DNA of 64,000 nucleotides, from positions 496,001-560,000 of the forward strand of contig JARVLF010000002.1 of NCBI GenBank assembly GCA_030849465.1, written 5' to 3'. The first letter of the stretch is position 1. Every line of letters starts with the position of its first letter. Below, piece by piece: positions 28,986 to 38,729 of this stretch. Both the position numbers and the translations under genes were made by a program. Source of the stretch: Moesziomyces globuligerus. Lineage: Eukaryota; Basidiomycota; Ustilaginomycetes; Ustilaginales; Ustilaginaceae. The notes beneath the pieces were generated by a model. It did no database searches, was not told the DNA's origin, and was given only the letters and a program-made list of their open reading frames with translations.

Positions 28986-30725
28986 TCATGCTCGTTGACT
29001 TTTGCTGACAGGCGCAAGGCCAGTTTGCGGAGGTGTCGAGATGACGTTGCCGTAGGCATCGACGGGAGGATAGCGCGCCATGCGTTCAAGGTCATCCAGA
29101 TCCATATGGGAGCGGATGTACATGTTCTGCGTGTCCTGAGGTACCTGGTAGTCCCATGAGGTCCACGCGCCCTGCTTCAGGCTGGAGAACACAAAGCGTC
29201 TACGTCTCTGAACCATGAGGACGTCATCGGTGATCTTGGCCATGTCCCAGCGCTTGAGCGCCTCGACTTCAAAGTCTTCCAGCACGTTTCGTGTCGCCGC
29301 ATCGAGCGAGTCCCGGTCCGCAGCGAGGTTGACCAACTCCTTCGGATCGTGAATCAGGTCGAAAAGCTGCGGTGGGTCGGCGGGGCAAGTGACGAACTTC
29401 CAAGGGCCACGTCGGATCATGCAGAGAGGAGCGACGGTTCCCTCGCCCATGTACTCTGCGATCACAGTGTCGTGGCCCGCACCTCCCAGTAGATGAGGCA
29501 GCATGCTGATGCCATCAAGGGGCAGATGCTCCTGCAGGGGGATGCCGACGATATCGCAGAAGGTGGGCAAGAGATCCATGGTTGAGACGTTGGCCTTGAC
29601 CCGGCGAGGTTCGAACATCTTTGGATAGTTGAAGAGCAGAGGCACACGGACCGAGCTCTCGAAGTAGCTCATCTTGTACCAGAGCGAGCGCTCGCCAAGC
29701 ATGTCGCCGTGGTCGCCGCTGAACACGATGATGGTATCGTCGCGCAGGCCGCACTTTTCGAGTGTGGAGAGCAGCTGCCCAATCTTGGCATCGACGTATG
29801 AGACGGAGCCGTAGTAGGCGCGCTTGGCGCGCTTGATCTGCTCTCGGGTGAATTCGCGGCCGTCCAGATCGCAAACGTGACGGAGGCGCTTCGAATGTGG
29901 GTCCTGCCTGTCCGGGTGGATCTCGACTTCTGGCATGTTGATGTCGACGTCCTCGTAGAGGTTCCAGAACTCTTCCTCGATGGTGTAGGGGTCGTGAGGA
30001 TGAGTGAAACTGACGGTAAGCGCAAAGGGGCGTGTGGAGCTCGCGCCGCCACGTCTTCGAGCGTGATCGAAGAGGTATTGGTTGGACTTGTGCAGTACCT
30101 CCTCGTCATAGTCCATCTGGTTCGAACGGACGCAAGGACCGGCCTGGAGAATGCTGGATGCGTTGTGATACCATTCGAGCCTTCTGTCGGGCTCGTCCCA
30201 GTTGACAGCCCAGCCATAGTCGCCGGGATAGATATCTGCGGTCAGACGCTTCTCGAACCCGTGCAGCTGGTCGCCGATGAAGTGCATTTTGCCGGCGAGG
30301 ACGGTTTCGTAGCCAGCAGAGCGCAGGTAATGGGCGTAGGTGGGAAGGTCGGAGCTGATGGAGGAAGCGTTATCGTAGGCGCCGATTTTGGAGGGCAGCT
30401 GGCCGGTGACAAGGGCCATGCGCGAAGGAGCACAGAGGGGCGAGTTGCAGTAGGCCGAATCCAAGACGACTGCATCGCGAGCGAGACGGTCCAGGTTGGG
30501 AGTGAGGATCTGCGACTTTTCGTTGTACATGCGCAGCTGCGGAGCGGCAAGCTGGTCGGCCATGATAAAGAGGATGTTGGGTCTGCTAGTGGGCGTTGCC
30601 GCGCCGGGCTGCGCACCGTTGGCGAGGCCGCTCGCGAGGCCGCTCGCGAGGCCGTCGCCAACCGCCGAGGCGCCTAGATGGAACGAGTGGGCGGCGCCAG
30701 AGCCATAAGCATCTTGCACAGGCAT
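28986..30725 (-). CDS. Choline-sulfatase (type I sulfatase, BetC-like)
   Basis: Hydrolyses choline-O-sulfate to choline and sulfate, used for sulfur recovery and osmolyte turnover. From the ATG at 30725 it has 579 residues. The sulfatase signature C-A-P-S-R (98-102) supplies the Cys98 that is converted to formylglycine. Asp57/Gln58 in FIMADQLA and the FSGDHGDMLGE segment give the metal site. The C-terminal WTSWDYQVP..NMYIRS motif is characteristic of choline-sulfatases rather than arylsulfatases. No signal peptide, consistent with a cytosolic enzyme. The N-terminal 45 residues carry a short GLAS repeat encoded by a 12-bp DNA repeat. The open frame upstream to 30830 has only a GTG. The gene converges with the TatD-like gene (about 270 bp between stops). 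Confidence 0.92.
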   Translation of the reverse strand: MPVQDAYGSGAAHSFHLGASAVGDGLASGLASGLANGAQPGAATPTSRPNILFIMADQLAAPQLRMYNEKSQILTPNLDRLARDAVVLDSAYCNSPLCAPSRMALVTGQLPSKIGAYDNASSISSDLPTYAHYLRSAGYETVLAGKMHFIGDQLHGFEKRLTADIYPGDYGWAVNWDEPDRRLEWYHNASSILQAGPCVRSNQMDYDEEVLHKSNQYLFDHARRRGGASSTRPFALTVSFTHPHDPYTIEEEFWNLYEDVDINMPEVEIHPDRQDPHSKRLRHVCDLDGREFTREQIKRAKRAYYGSVSYVDAKIGQLLSTLEKCGLRDDTIIVFSGDHGDMLGERSLWYKMSYFESSVRVPLLFNYPKMFEPRRVKANVSTMDLLPTFCDIVGIPLQEHLPLDGISMLPHLLGGAGHDTVIAEYMGEGTVAPLCMIRRGPWKFVTCPADPPQLFDLIHDPKELVNLAADRDSLDAATRNVLEDFEVEALKRWDMAKITDDVLMVQRRRRFVFSSLKQGAWTSWDYQVPQDTQNMYIRSHMDLDDLERMARYPPVDAYGNVISTPPQTGLAPVSKSQRA

Positions 30726-31724
30726 GTTGCTCAAGCTCGCAGATCGTGGTGCCGCGAATGGGGGAGCGTAGCGAGAGACCCTGATGATATGGAGGAAGGG
30801 GAGGGGCGAGGACAGGAAGATGCTATTCACTGCAGTATATTTACGGTGTGGGGGTTAGCCTCGGCCATAGGAGCAGGCTTTTGGGTTTGGAGGGGAAGGC
30901 ATGCCTGCGTCGAGGTGGTCTTGGTCAGCAGATGGCGCTTGGCCGGCGTGCGAACAAGAGGGGCGGGCGGGGCATGGTCTTGCGTGTTGCAGGTGTTGGC
31001 AGGTGAGACTGCATGCTGGATGCAGGGCGAGCGTGAATGTGAAATGGGCGGGTGATGATGTGGAGAAAGGCGGGGATGAGGGAGCACGCCATCCATGGCC
31101 AAACGCGTGCAATTTTTCGCCAAGATGGCGTCTTTCGCGGACCCTGCGAAGGAGCCCAGATCACACGAGTGTAGGAGCCTCACGGTCCTCGACGGTCAAG
31201 CCGATGCGTGGTTCGGTTCGGATCGGATGGGTCTGCGCCGCGGAGGCGTGCGTTGGTTTGGCATGCAAGAGAACAAGCCCGACAGAAGCCTCGAAGGCTT
31301 ATCGAACCCGAACCCTGTTGGGCTGCCACTGCAGCGTGGGCCCGACGCGTTTTGACAGCCGGCACTCGTCCGCTTCCAAGGGTCAAGCGGCGCGCGGGGG
31401 CGGGGGCGGCACTATACATTTTTCACAACCATTTCTTCCAACGAGACCCTGGCCGGCAGAAGCATGCATTCAACCTGCACAGAGTCACATTGAGCTATCC
31501 TCCCAAACGTCTGGCTCCCGTCGCCGATCCTCATCTGACGCTGACACGCCCGAAATCGGCATCGGGAAGCTCTGGTCATCCGTGCGGGCATCGCGTGCTT
31601 CGTTCTTGATCATATTGATTAGCCGGGCCCCAGATGGCCAAGGGCAGGAAAAGCGGGTCCATTGACTTTGCAAGCCAGCAGCACGGACCTGTCGAGGCTG
31701 CGGGGTGCGAAGCGGGTCTATTCG
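30726..31724. other. Intergenic region between the choline-sulfatase and AIG1-like genes
   Basis: About 1 kb. It holds the promoter side of the choline-sulfatase gene (an AT-rich AAATATAC element at about 30833-30844) and the 3' flank of the AIG1-like gene. Open frames here show no domain or protein-like composition; no gene called. Confidence 0.6.
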
Positions 31725-32736
31725 CTACTGACGCTTGGAGCCTTTGGACGCTTGGCCCTTGAATCGAGCTTGCAGTCGCGCGACCACGGCACCCACGGTG
31801 CATGCCGCGAACCCAGCGACACTGTAGAATGCGATTCGCTGCGAGCTGCTCATCAGGTCCAGCAGAGGGTAAGGATAATGTCCGTTCATCTCGGCACACT
31901 TTGCTGCCCAAAGACTGCAAAGTAGCCACCCGCAGTCGCCAGGACGATAGGTCAAAAGTCAGCGTCGAACGTCGGGATCTCGACGGATACATTCGAGCCT
32001 TTCCATCAAATGCTCGTACTTACGCATAACCGATCGTCACGGCAGCCGCCACCGCGACGATGTGGATCGAATCGGGCAACCGTCGACTGAACAGGAAGAA
32101 GTCGACGAGCAGGAAGACGCCCGGGAAAGCATGCAAGCTTGCGTCGATCGAGAAAGGCACCGTCACCGCTTCTTCGCGCAGTACCTGACCGGGATTCTGT
32201 GGATCCATGACCTGCTTGGGCTGCATGAGAAGGTCCTTATTGATCAACGCAATCGACCAGTAGAGCGCCGTGATCATCGTCTCGGTCGGCAGAGACGCAG
32301 CCATCGCCAAGTCTTTGATCCAGCGCAGCGCTGACGCCGCGTTCACATACAAAACAAGGGATTCATTCTTATCAGCTGTTTGTCCCAGCCGTCAAGCCCC
32401 CAACGTCTACTCAGAGACATACCTTCTGGCGTGCCACCAATGTCCAGGATCACGGCCAAGGTCATCGTGATGGTCGTTCCCGTCAAGCCGCACATGGTAA
32501 GGAATTGCATGAAGCCTTTCAGCCCAAAGATGAAGCTCCTTGTCAGTATCTGCACCCGCAACGCAGCTCGCTGGTAGAGCATCCTCGGTGTGATTATTCG
32601 TACCTCCGTATTCCTCTTGCATGTTGACGCCGAGCAAATCCGTCAGGACGTCGAGGGACTTGAAACCATACACGCAGGAGGACAGCGCAATGACATGCCA
32701 TACAAACCCAGCCAGTCGTTTGATCGTAAATGTCAT
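31725..32736 (-). CDS. FAR-17a/AIG1-like integral membrane protein (4 exons)
   Basis: Assembled from four exons on the minus strand: 32736-32604, 32515-32423, 32330-32024 and 31914-31725. They total 723 nt and encode 240 residues, and all junction phases close. The product is a multi-span membrane protein of the androgen-induced-gene-1/FAR-17a family; the animal members AIG1 and ADTRP hydrolyse fatty-acid esters of hydroxy fatty acids, with a Thr and a His as active residues. The family Thr appears just after the exon 1/2 junction (EEYG|GFMQFLT) and the His in exon 3 (DASLHAFPGVFLLVDFF). The late N-G-H-YPYPLLDL segment matches the family's C-terminal span. Introns of 88, 92 and 109 nt have good donors (GTACGA, GTATGT, GTAAGT); CTGAC branch-like sites are seen in introns 1 and 3. 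The acceptor choice for intron 2 is the least certain. Confidence 0.82.
31915..32023 (-). other. Intron 3 of the AIG1-like gene
   Basis: GTAAGT donor, CTGAC branch-like site, TTTGCAG acceptor, 109 nt. It bypasses the in-frame TAA that directly follows exon 3. Confidence 0.8.
32331..32422 (-). other. Intron 2 of the AIG1-like gene
   Basis: GTATGT donor and GTCAG acceptor, 92 nt, with CTGAT as a possible branch site. An alternative acceptor about 20 nt downstream (ATCAAAG) keeps the same frame and would drop seven residues. Confidence 0.65.
32516..32603 (-). other. Intron 1 of the AIG1-like gene
   Basis: GTACGA donor, CTGAC branch-like site, AAAG acceptor, 88 nt. Splicing creates the family-typical YGG-x3-FLT sequence in frame. 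Confidence 0.75.
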
Positions 32737-33385
32737 GTTGGCTCCTGTCTCGACAGAGTCCGATGCTGGAGCCTTCTGCTATCCCAGAGGTGGTCTCTTG
32801 CAAGGGAAGATGAGTGCAGGATGGAGCGGTAGCAAGTGACGGGATCGATTCAAGGAAGCAACTTGGAGAATCTAACGTCGCCGACTAGATGGTCAAGGGG
32901 CAAGGAGCGGCAAGGGGCACGCCATCGACATGTGCCCCGGCTCTCGTTGCCGCGACCATCCCGAGTAGCCTTCAGGGCCCTCTGGCACCTGCAGCATCAC
33001 GAGCGGGCCGGAGTAATGTTTGAGTGGAGGCCGCCTCGACATATCCGCGGAATCTGCAGGAACGACAGAGCTGATCAAGTGCCGCATGTGGATGCGCGAA
33101 TTTCTGATCCCCAGTTTAAGGCGTAAATTACGATTTTATTGTTGCTTCCGACAATCCGTTCGGTAATAATTCACTCAAGAAATGCAGCTGTCGCACTTCC
33201 GCGAAGGAAGTCTACGAACCATGAGCAAACTTGAATCTGGGATGATGGCTAATATTAACCCAAATGAGTGTGAGTCTATGGATACAAAGCGGTGACAGTA
33301 AGATCCCGTGAAAGAGAGTGATTGTTCGTGGGGAAGGATGGGAGCGCCAAGCAAGTGGTTGAGGGAGAGAAAGGGTTCGGACCCA
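32737..33385. other. Intergenic region between the AIG1-like and alpha/beta hydrolase genes
   Basis: About 650 bp with no gene supported. The segment 33120-33300 is more AT-rich than its surroundings and probably includes the 3' flank of the hydrolase gene. Confidence 0.6.
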
Positions 33386-34768
33386 TTACAGTCGGCTCTC
33401 GCGGAAGAAGGGCATGGTGACATCGGTCTCGCGCCAGAAGCGGACGATGCGGTGAGCGATCTCGATCGGTCGCTCGTGTGGAAGGTTGTGTGTGCCGGTC
33501 ATGACCTCAAAGTGCAGGTTGGGGATGCCTTGTGCCGTGTGGAAGATCTCCTCGAGAGGAAGAAGAAGAGGCTTGTGCGCCGAGACAAACAGAACTGGCA
33601 GACGAGCGGGCAGGCAGTGAAGGTACTGCGATACCTGCATCCCTGGGCGGTTGCCTCGGATCGAAAGCGCTTCCGCCACCTTGTCGGCGCTGCGCTCGAC
33701 AGTGCCAGGGTTGCTTTGCGACTCTGTCAGCATACCTGCCGCGAAGGCGTCTCGCACAGATGGATGCCACAGCTTCATGTGCTTGTCCGTGTCGGCTTCG
33801 TGGCGGGCCTCTTCGCGCGACTCCCATCGGTCCTTCTTCAGCAATGTGTACCTAGCCAGAGGCACAGCGTGAATGCGGTCCACCTGCTCGAAAGTTCCCA
33901 GAATGCTTTCGAGCAGAACAACCGAGTCAAAGAGGTCTGGGAAGTGATAGGATGCTTGCGTCAACGCAGCACCTCCGAAAGAGTGGCCGATGCCAACCAG
34001 TTTCTTGCGCGGCAGGCGAGGAAGGTGGAAGTCGAGCGTGCGTGAAGGCTCCACCGGAGTCGAGGTCGGCGTCGAGGGCATGAAGCAGCAGATGAACTGA
34101 AGAATGTCGCGTGCGAGATCGTTGCCATCGATGCAGCGATCGCTAAACTCGAGGGGCGAGGGGTCGTCAAGCTGTCTGTTGACGACAGCCGACATGCCGT
34201 GACCGAGGGTGTCAATCATCCAGATCTCCTCGATCTCATTCGGCTTCGTCCTCAGGAGCTCGTCGACGATGGGGATGTAGCACTCCTTGGAGAAGCCGAG
34301 GCCGTGTGTGAGGATGAGAATCTTGGCGTCGGGGTTCTTTGGTGCGCGCTTGGGGATGAGACGCTCCACGACGAGGACACGACGCTTGCGCATCTGCTTG
34401 GGGTCGGTTCCACCCCGCACAAAGGGAGTGTACAGACCCGGGGTAGGCTCCACCTTGACCGGGACAAAGTGGCATGCGTCCACAGCGCGAGCATTCTGAG
34501 AGAGAACCTCGTGGGTGCCGGGCAGGAGCTCCGACAGCGACTCCCCACCGGCAAGTGGTGCAGAGTACGTAGCACGTGGATAGGCGATGGGCATGGTGAA
34601 GTTGGCGCGGTGGAAGCCGGCACCATGCGAAGATCCAGCCGGATATTGCGGGGCGGGAGGGTTGATAGAGAGGTGATGGAGGCGCTCAGCAGCCAGGTGA
34701 GCGGCCTCGAGGTCGATGGGCGCGAGACAGGAGCCGAAGCCGGTGTCGATCTGCTTAGGAGCCTGCAT
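33386..34768 (-). CDS. Alpha/beta hydrolase with C-terminal peroxisomal signal (SRL)
   Basis: A 460-residue alpha/beta-hydrolase-fold protein from the ATG at 34768. The core starts with ILILTHGLGFSKECY (oxyanion-hole HG), then IDTLGHG, the nucleophile elbow GIGHSFGG with Ser263, and a late His in MTGTHNLPHERP. The last three residues, Ser-Arg-Leu, form a PTS1-type signal for import into peroxisomes, as in yeast Lpx1 and several secondary-metabolism hydrolases. The N-terminal 130 residues before the fold are Pro/Ala/His-rich. A TATATA element lies about 215 bp upstream (34983-34989). Substrate unknown; a lipid or acyl-ester is plausible given the location, which is inference. The frame is open to 34876, but only a GTG is available upstream. 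Confidence 0.85.
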   Translation of the reverse strand: MQAPKQIDTGFGSCLAPIDLEAAHLAAERLHHLSINPPAPQYPAGSSHGAGFHRANFTMPIAYPRATYSAPLAGGESLSELLPGTHEVLSQNARAVDACHFVPVKVEPTPGLYTPFVRGGTDPKQMRKRRVLVVERLIPKRAPKNPDAKILILTHGLGFSKECYIPIVDELLRTKPNEIEEIWMIDTLGHGMSAVVNRQLDDPSPLEFSDRCIDGNDLARDILQFICCFMPSTPTSTPVEPSRTLDFHLPRLPRKKLVGIGHSFGGAALTQASYHFPDLFDSVVLLESILGTFEQVDRIHAVPLARYTLLKKDRWESREEARHEADTDKHMKLWHPSVRDAFAAGMLTESQSNPGTVERSADKVAEALSIRGNRPGMQVSQYLHCLPARLPVLFVSAHKPLLLPLEEIFHTAQGIPNLHFEVMTGTHNLPHERPIEIAHRIVRFWRETDVTMPFFRESRL

Positions 34769-34982
34769 TGTGTCGAAGGGGCTGATCGTGACTCTGAACC
34801 CTGTCCAGCAGGAAATTGAGAGAAGAGATGGTGGTGACGAAGAAATCGACCAGTACGTCGGATACTTGAGAGACACCAGCTCTGCAAGAGGAGCGCAAGG
34901 TCGACAGGAGCGTAGGAGAGGCGAAGGTAAGGGGTTAGGAGAGCGGGCTTACAGGCACGGGGTCGCAGATTGGGGATCTTGG

Positions 34983-34989
34983 TATATAT
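34983..34989 (-). promoter_or_regulatory. TATA-like element of the alpha/beta hydrolase gene
   Basis: TATATAT about 215 bp upstream of the ATG at 34768; it would fit a leader of roughly 180 nt. Motif only. Confidence 0.35.
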
Positions 34990-35349
34990 CGATCATCTTT
35001 GCGTCGGAGAAGGCTCTCGCAAGGCAGTGTTGTGGAAGCGCAAACACGATAAGCACCGAGAAGGCCGAAGTTCACTTTTCTCGAAAGTTTGTCCGGACGC
35101 TGTGAAGGGAAGTCGGAGCTTCACACGGCACACGGCAGGGATGTCTGAAGGTACTGTCGGTGATCAATGGCTTTCCAGGCGCATCGCCAAGGTCTCAGAA
35201 CAATATTTGCCGAGGTGTGTGGCGGAGTGTGGCGGGCGGCGCTAAGCCTTTGCGCACATGCGCGGACTTTGAACGCCGTCAGGCCGCGACGATTGGCGCT
35301 GACAGTCCAGAGAATAGGAGGCAGGGCGTGGGCCCTCTCGAAAGGGGGC

Positions 35350-35363
35350 GGGGGGGGGGGGGG
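35350..35363. repeat. Homopolymer run of 14 G
   Basis: A longer G-rich stretch from 35344 is interrupted by one C. Prone to slippage and sequencing error. Confidence 0.9.
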
Positions 35364-36040
35364 CAAGCAAGGATGGAGCCCAAGTCGAGATCGGGTATGT
35401 CTCGGAACGGTGGAAACACTGTTTTAGACAGGATGCGGCAGGACTGACCTCAGCGGAGGAAAGCAAGCGGAGCTGATGCGGTCTGGAAGTAGACTCCGCA
35501 GGAGCAAAGCGAGCTTTGGAACGCCACGAGGTGGCACCTGCAGTAGATTGCAGGCGCCTGGAGGATTGGTTCCTCGCTTGGCTAGATGCAGGTCCAAGCC
35601 AGTGAGTGATCGCCGACTCGCTTCGTTGGCTTCCCCTTCATACTGAGGCGCAGGCTCTCTGACCCGAAGACAAGCCCCCGCCACGAATGTGGAAGAGGGT
35701 TGGTGGGATCAACGCATGTCACTGCCTCGGTCGCTGTGCAGCGCTGCGAGCAGTCTTTGGCCGCGAAACGATAGGACAAGCGGAGAGCATGACTTGCTTG
35801 TTTGCGTGTCAAGATAGCATTTGTTGGGTTGGCGCAATGGAAAGGTTCAAACACCGCAGAGACGGACGAGGCTGTACGCTGGCTGAGGTCGCGGAGACAG
35901 CTTTGCCGCGACGGCCGAGGATGGCTCAAAGTGACAGCTACAGAATACTCGCCGAATCCGACACGCCGTGACGGGCTGTATTTTCCTCGCGGCGTGGCGC
36001 CTTCTAGTGCCCGCACTAAGCGCTAGCGCCTGCAAGCGCT

Positions 36041-36080
36041 CCAGTTGGCTCCAGTTGGCTGCAGTTGGCTGCAGTTGGCT
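36041..36080. repeat. 10-bp tandem repeat, four copies of (C/G)CAGTTGGCT
   Basis: Two copies begin with C and two with G; otherwise perfect. Intergenic. Confidence 0.95.
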
Positions 36081-37508
36081 TTGCTGCAGACTCGGCGCAA
36101 GACACGAGGGTCGATGGATGCACTGTGCAGCAGCATGTCCACGGGCTCTCGGTCACAGAGTCCGATGCGAAACTGGCTTTGGGTGGTGAAACAAGAGCGG
36201 TCGCCGTTAGGGCGCGCCCATCAATTCAAAATTGGCACTTTTCGAGATCACGCAAGCAGAGCGATGATCTGCAGGCCTCCGCTGCTTCCGATTTCAAACG
36301 CAGACAAGTGACAGGCAGCGCTGAATACAAATTCAAAATATACGCCGACGCCTCGTGAGACACAGGATTCTGGACTCAGTCAGACCTCGACCCGCCTCGA
36401 GGAGCGCAAGCGAGAGGCGTGGGTGCTCGACCCTTATGCGGCGACGCTTCCGGCAGCCAGCCGCTCTACGGCCTTGTTGTGACTTGCTCCCCGCCCAAGC
36501 CCAAAAGACGGACACGGAACCAGTGTTTATGTTCCTGGATTCTAGCCGCCTTGGCACGCTGACGGGTTGCCATCCGAGTCAGGTCGAGTGCGAAGCGACC
36601 CATGAGAAGATTTGCAAAAAGGATGTCTCTCGGACTTGCCTCAATTCAGCCCCGCTAACCGCTCTGGATGGTGCACTCACACCTGTCAGCCTGCTTGCTG
36701 CTCTCTGGCCCCCGACCTAGCCGCGCTCTCGATGTATCCTCATCTTGGATTCTCGTAATGGCGTGTGCGAGACGGCATGGGAAGATGTCTCATCTGCTCT
36801 TGCTTTCTCACGCCTGGGCTACGTAGACCGATGGCAACAAGCTCACCTTCTGGATAAGGCTGACGACCCCTTCCCTGCCGTCAATAAAGCAACCCTACCG
36901 GGTCTCTTTCTTTTTGCCAGGCTTGGTCGGGGCCCTTCGGGTTGGCGCTGTCGTTCGCATTCCGGTGCGGTTATCTTTGAAGAGCATCACGTCAATCGGA
37001 GATGACATTGTCCGGCAACATGCCCAACCTGAGATAGCAGGATGGTAGACACAAGGTTAGCTGGGTTGAAACTCGCCCAAGGCTGTCTCACATACGTTCG
37101 GTCCTCTTTTCACTTACGCCTCCTCACGATCTCGATTTCTTCTCGATCTCGAGAGCACGCCATCTTCTGACGTCCCGCCCTTCTTCTTCCACTCGACATA
37201 CATCGAGACGTGTCATGTGTGCAGCTCAAGCCGGCTTACCATCCGTCGTCCGTCTATTCCGAGCTCTTCCAGCCGGGACCAGCCAGGGAAAACCGCATAG
37301 CCATGATGCCGCGGAAGCTCATTGTTCCGTTGGAAGTAGTATCCATCTCTCAGTGTCTGCGCAAGACGACCTGCTGATCACCGCCACACGCAAGGCAGTC
37401 TGACTTCACGTCCACTCGGTCGGGCGCGCTCGGTCCGGCGCAAAGACTTCTCCGTTCTAGACTGATCATTTCGGAACCTGGACTCGATTGCCAGTGCTGG
37501 GTCAAGCT

Positions 37509-38600
37509 TCAGAATACCATGCAAAGTCGACCCTGCAGCTGCTTCGACTCGTAGTGCTCGGCCATCTTGTTGGCATCCTCCACATCGTACGTCTTCTCGA
37601 TGTAGGTCGAGCAGCCATTGTCCGCGTGCAGCTTGATCATCTCCTGGCACTGCTCCGGAGTGCAGATTAGGCGGCCGCGGATGGTCTGCTCTTTGAAGTT
37701 CATCGCGAATGGGTCCACCTCAAAGGGGCCGTCGGCAGGGAGACCAACGTCGACAAGCTGGCCGCCCTTTCGCAAGAATTGCTGGCTAAACTTGATGAGC
37801 CCGCGGTCTTCGCAGTTAATGACGACGCGGTCCACGCCGGGGTTGGTCTCGTAGAGGCTTGAAGAAAGCTCGTCGATGCACTTCTTCTTTGCGTCCTCCG
37901 AGTCGATCAAAAACGTCTTGTCGGGCTTGAGGTGGTCTGCGCATTTGTCGGTGAGCTCCAGTCCCTCCTTGCGATTGTCAATCGCGATCACCTTGCAACC
38001 CATTGCTTTGGCATACTGCACGCCCAGGTGGCCAAGTCCGCCGATGCCAATCATGGCCAGCCACTGGCCCTTCTCAGGCTGGACTGCCAAAAGCGCGCCG
38101 TACACGGTCGCACCGGCGCAGAAAAGTGGGGCTGCCTGATCGAAAGGGATGCTGTCCGGCACCTTGGAGACCACGCGCGCATCCGCCTTCATGTACTGAG
38201 AGAAGCCTCCGTTCAGAGTGAGTCCGAGCATTCCGGGCATGTTGTCGCACAGCTGCTTGCCCTGCTTGCACGAATCACACTTGCCGCAGTAGCCGTAGGT
38301 GTTGATCGAGCCGACACGGTCGCCCACTTTGATGCCCGATTTCTCTGCGTCTGAGCCCGCCTTGACTACAGTGCCCACAGGCTCGTGCGAGCCAACCAGA
38401 CCCGGCTTGGCGCCCTGAGACTCGTACACACCGTCCATGACCTGCAGGTCGGTGTGGCAGTAGCCTGCGGCGGCAATCTTGATCAAAAGATCGTTGGGGC
38501 CAAGATCGGTCGGCACATCGATATCCTTGACCTCGTATCCCTTCTTGAAATCTTTGATGGTGGCCGCACGCATCTTTTGCGGGATCGACTCGCTAGACAT
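37509..38600 (-). CDS. Zinc-dependent alcohol dehydrogenase (ADH1-type MDR)
   Basis: Medium-chain NAD(H)-dependent alcohol dehydrogenase of the yeast Adh1 class, 363 residues, cytosolic (no presequence). Catalytic-zinc ligands are C in GYCHTDL, H in GSHEPVG and C in LFCAGATVYGAL. The structural-zinc cluster is complete with four Cys (CGKCDSCKQGKQLC). The nucleotide-binding motif is GIGGLGHLG, and a D-N at the end of the next strand favours NAD. It probably interconverts ethanol and acetaldehyde or similar short-chain alcohols. A good TATAAGAA element lies about 122 bp upstream on its strand. It is divergent from a second, different ADH 1.3 kb away. Confidence 0.93.
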   Translation of the reverse strand: MSSESIPQKMRAATIKDFKKGYEVKDIDVPTDLGPNDLLIKIAAAGYCHTDLQVMDGVYESQGAKPGLVGSHEPVGTVVKAGSDAEKSGIKVGDRVGSINTYGYCGKCDSCKQGKQLCDNMPGMLGLTLNGGFSQYMKADARVVSKVPDSIPFDQAAPLFCAGATVYGALLAVQPEKGQWLAMIGIGGLGHLGVQYAKAMGCKVIAIDNRKEGLELTDKCADHLKPDKTFLIDSEDAKKKCIDELSSSLYETNPGVDRVVINCEDRGLIKFSQQFLRKGGQLVDVGLPADGPFEVDPFAMNFKEQTIRGRLICTPEQCQEMIKLHADNGCSTYIEKTYDVEDANKMAEHYESKQLQGRLCMVF

Positions 38601-38721
38601 GGTTTGGATCTGTGCCGATGCTGGGGCTCGCGGTGTTACTGAGAGTTGGTTCGTCGATGGGCTGGGAGCTAGAAGAGATTAGCTGTTGCCTGGCCGGGAG
38701 GGGCGAGAGCTGCCACTGAGT

Positions 38722-38729
38722 TTCTTATA
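38722..38729 (-). promoter_or_regulatory. TATA box of the ADH1-type gene
   Basis: TATAAGAA on the minus strand, about 122 bp before the ATG at 38600. Confidence 0.55.

Larger units (their letters stand above)
34769..37508. other. Gene-poor 2.7-kb region
   Basis: No convincing coding sequence on either strand: open frames are short, have mixed third-position composition and no recognisable domain. Contents noted are a TATATA element (34983), a run of 14 G at 35350-35363, a decamer minisatellite at 36041-36080, and 3' flank of the ADH gene. A multi-exon gene with small exons or a non-coding RNA cannot be excluded by eye. Confidence 0.6.
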
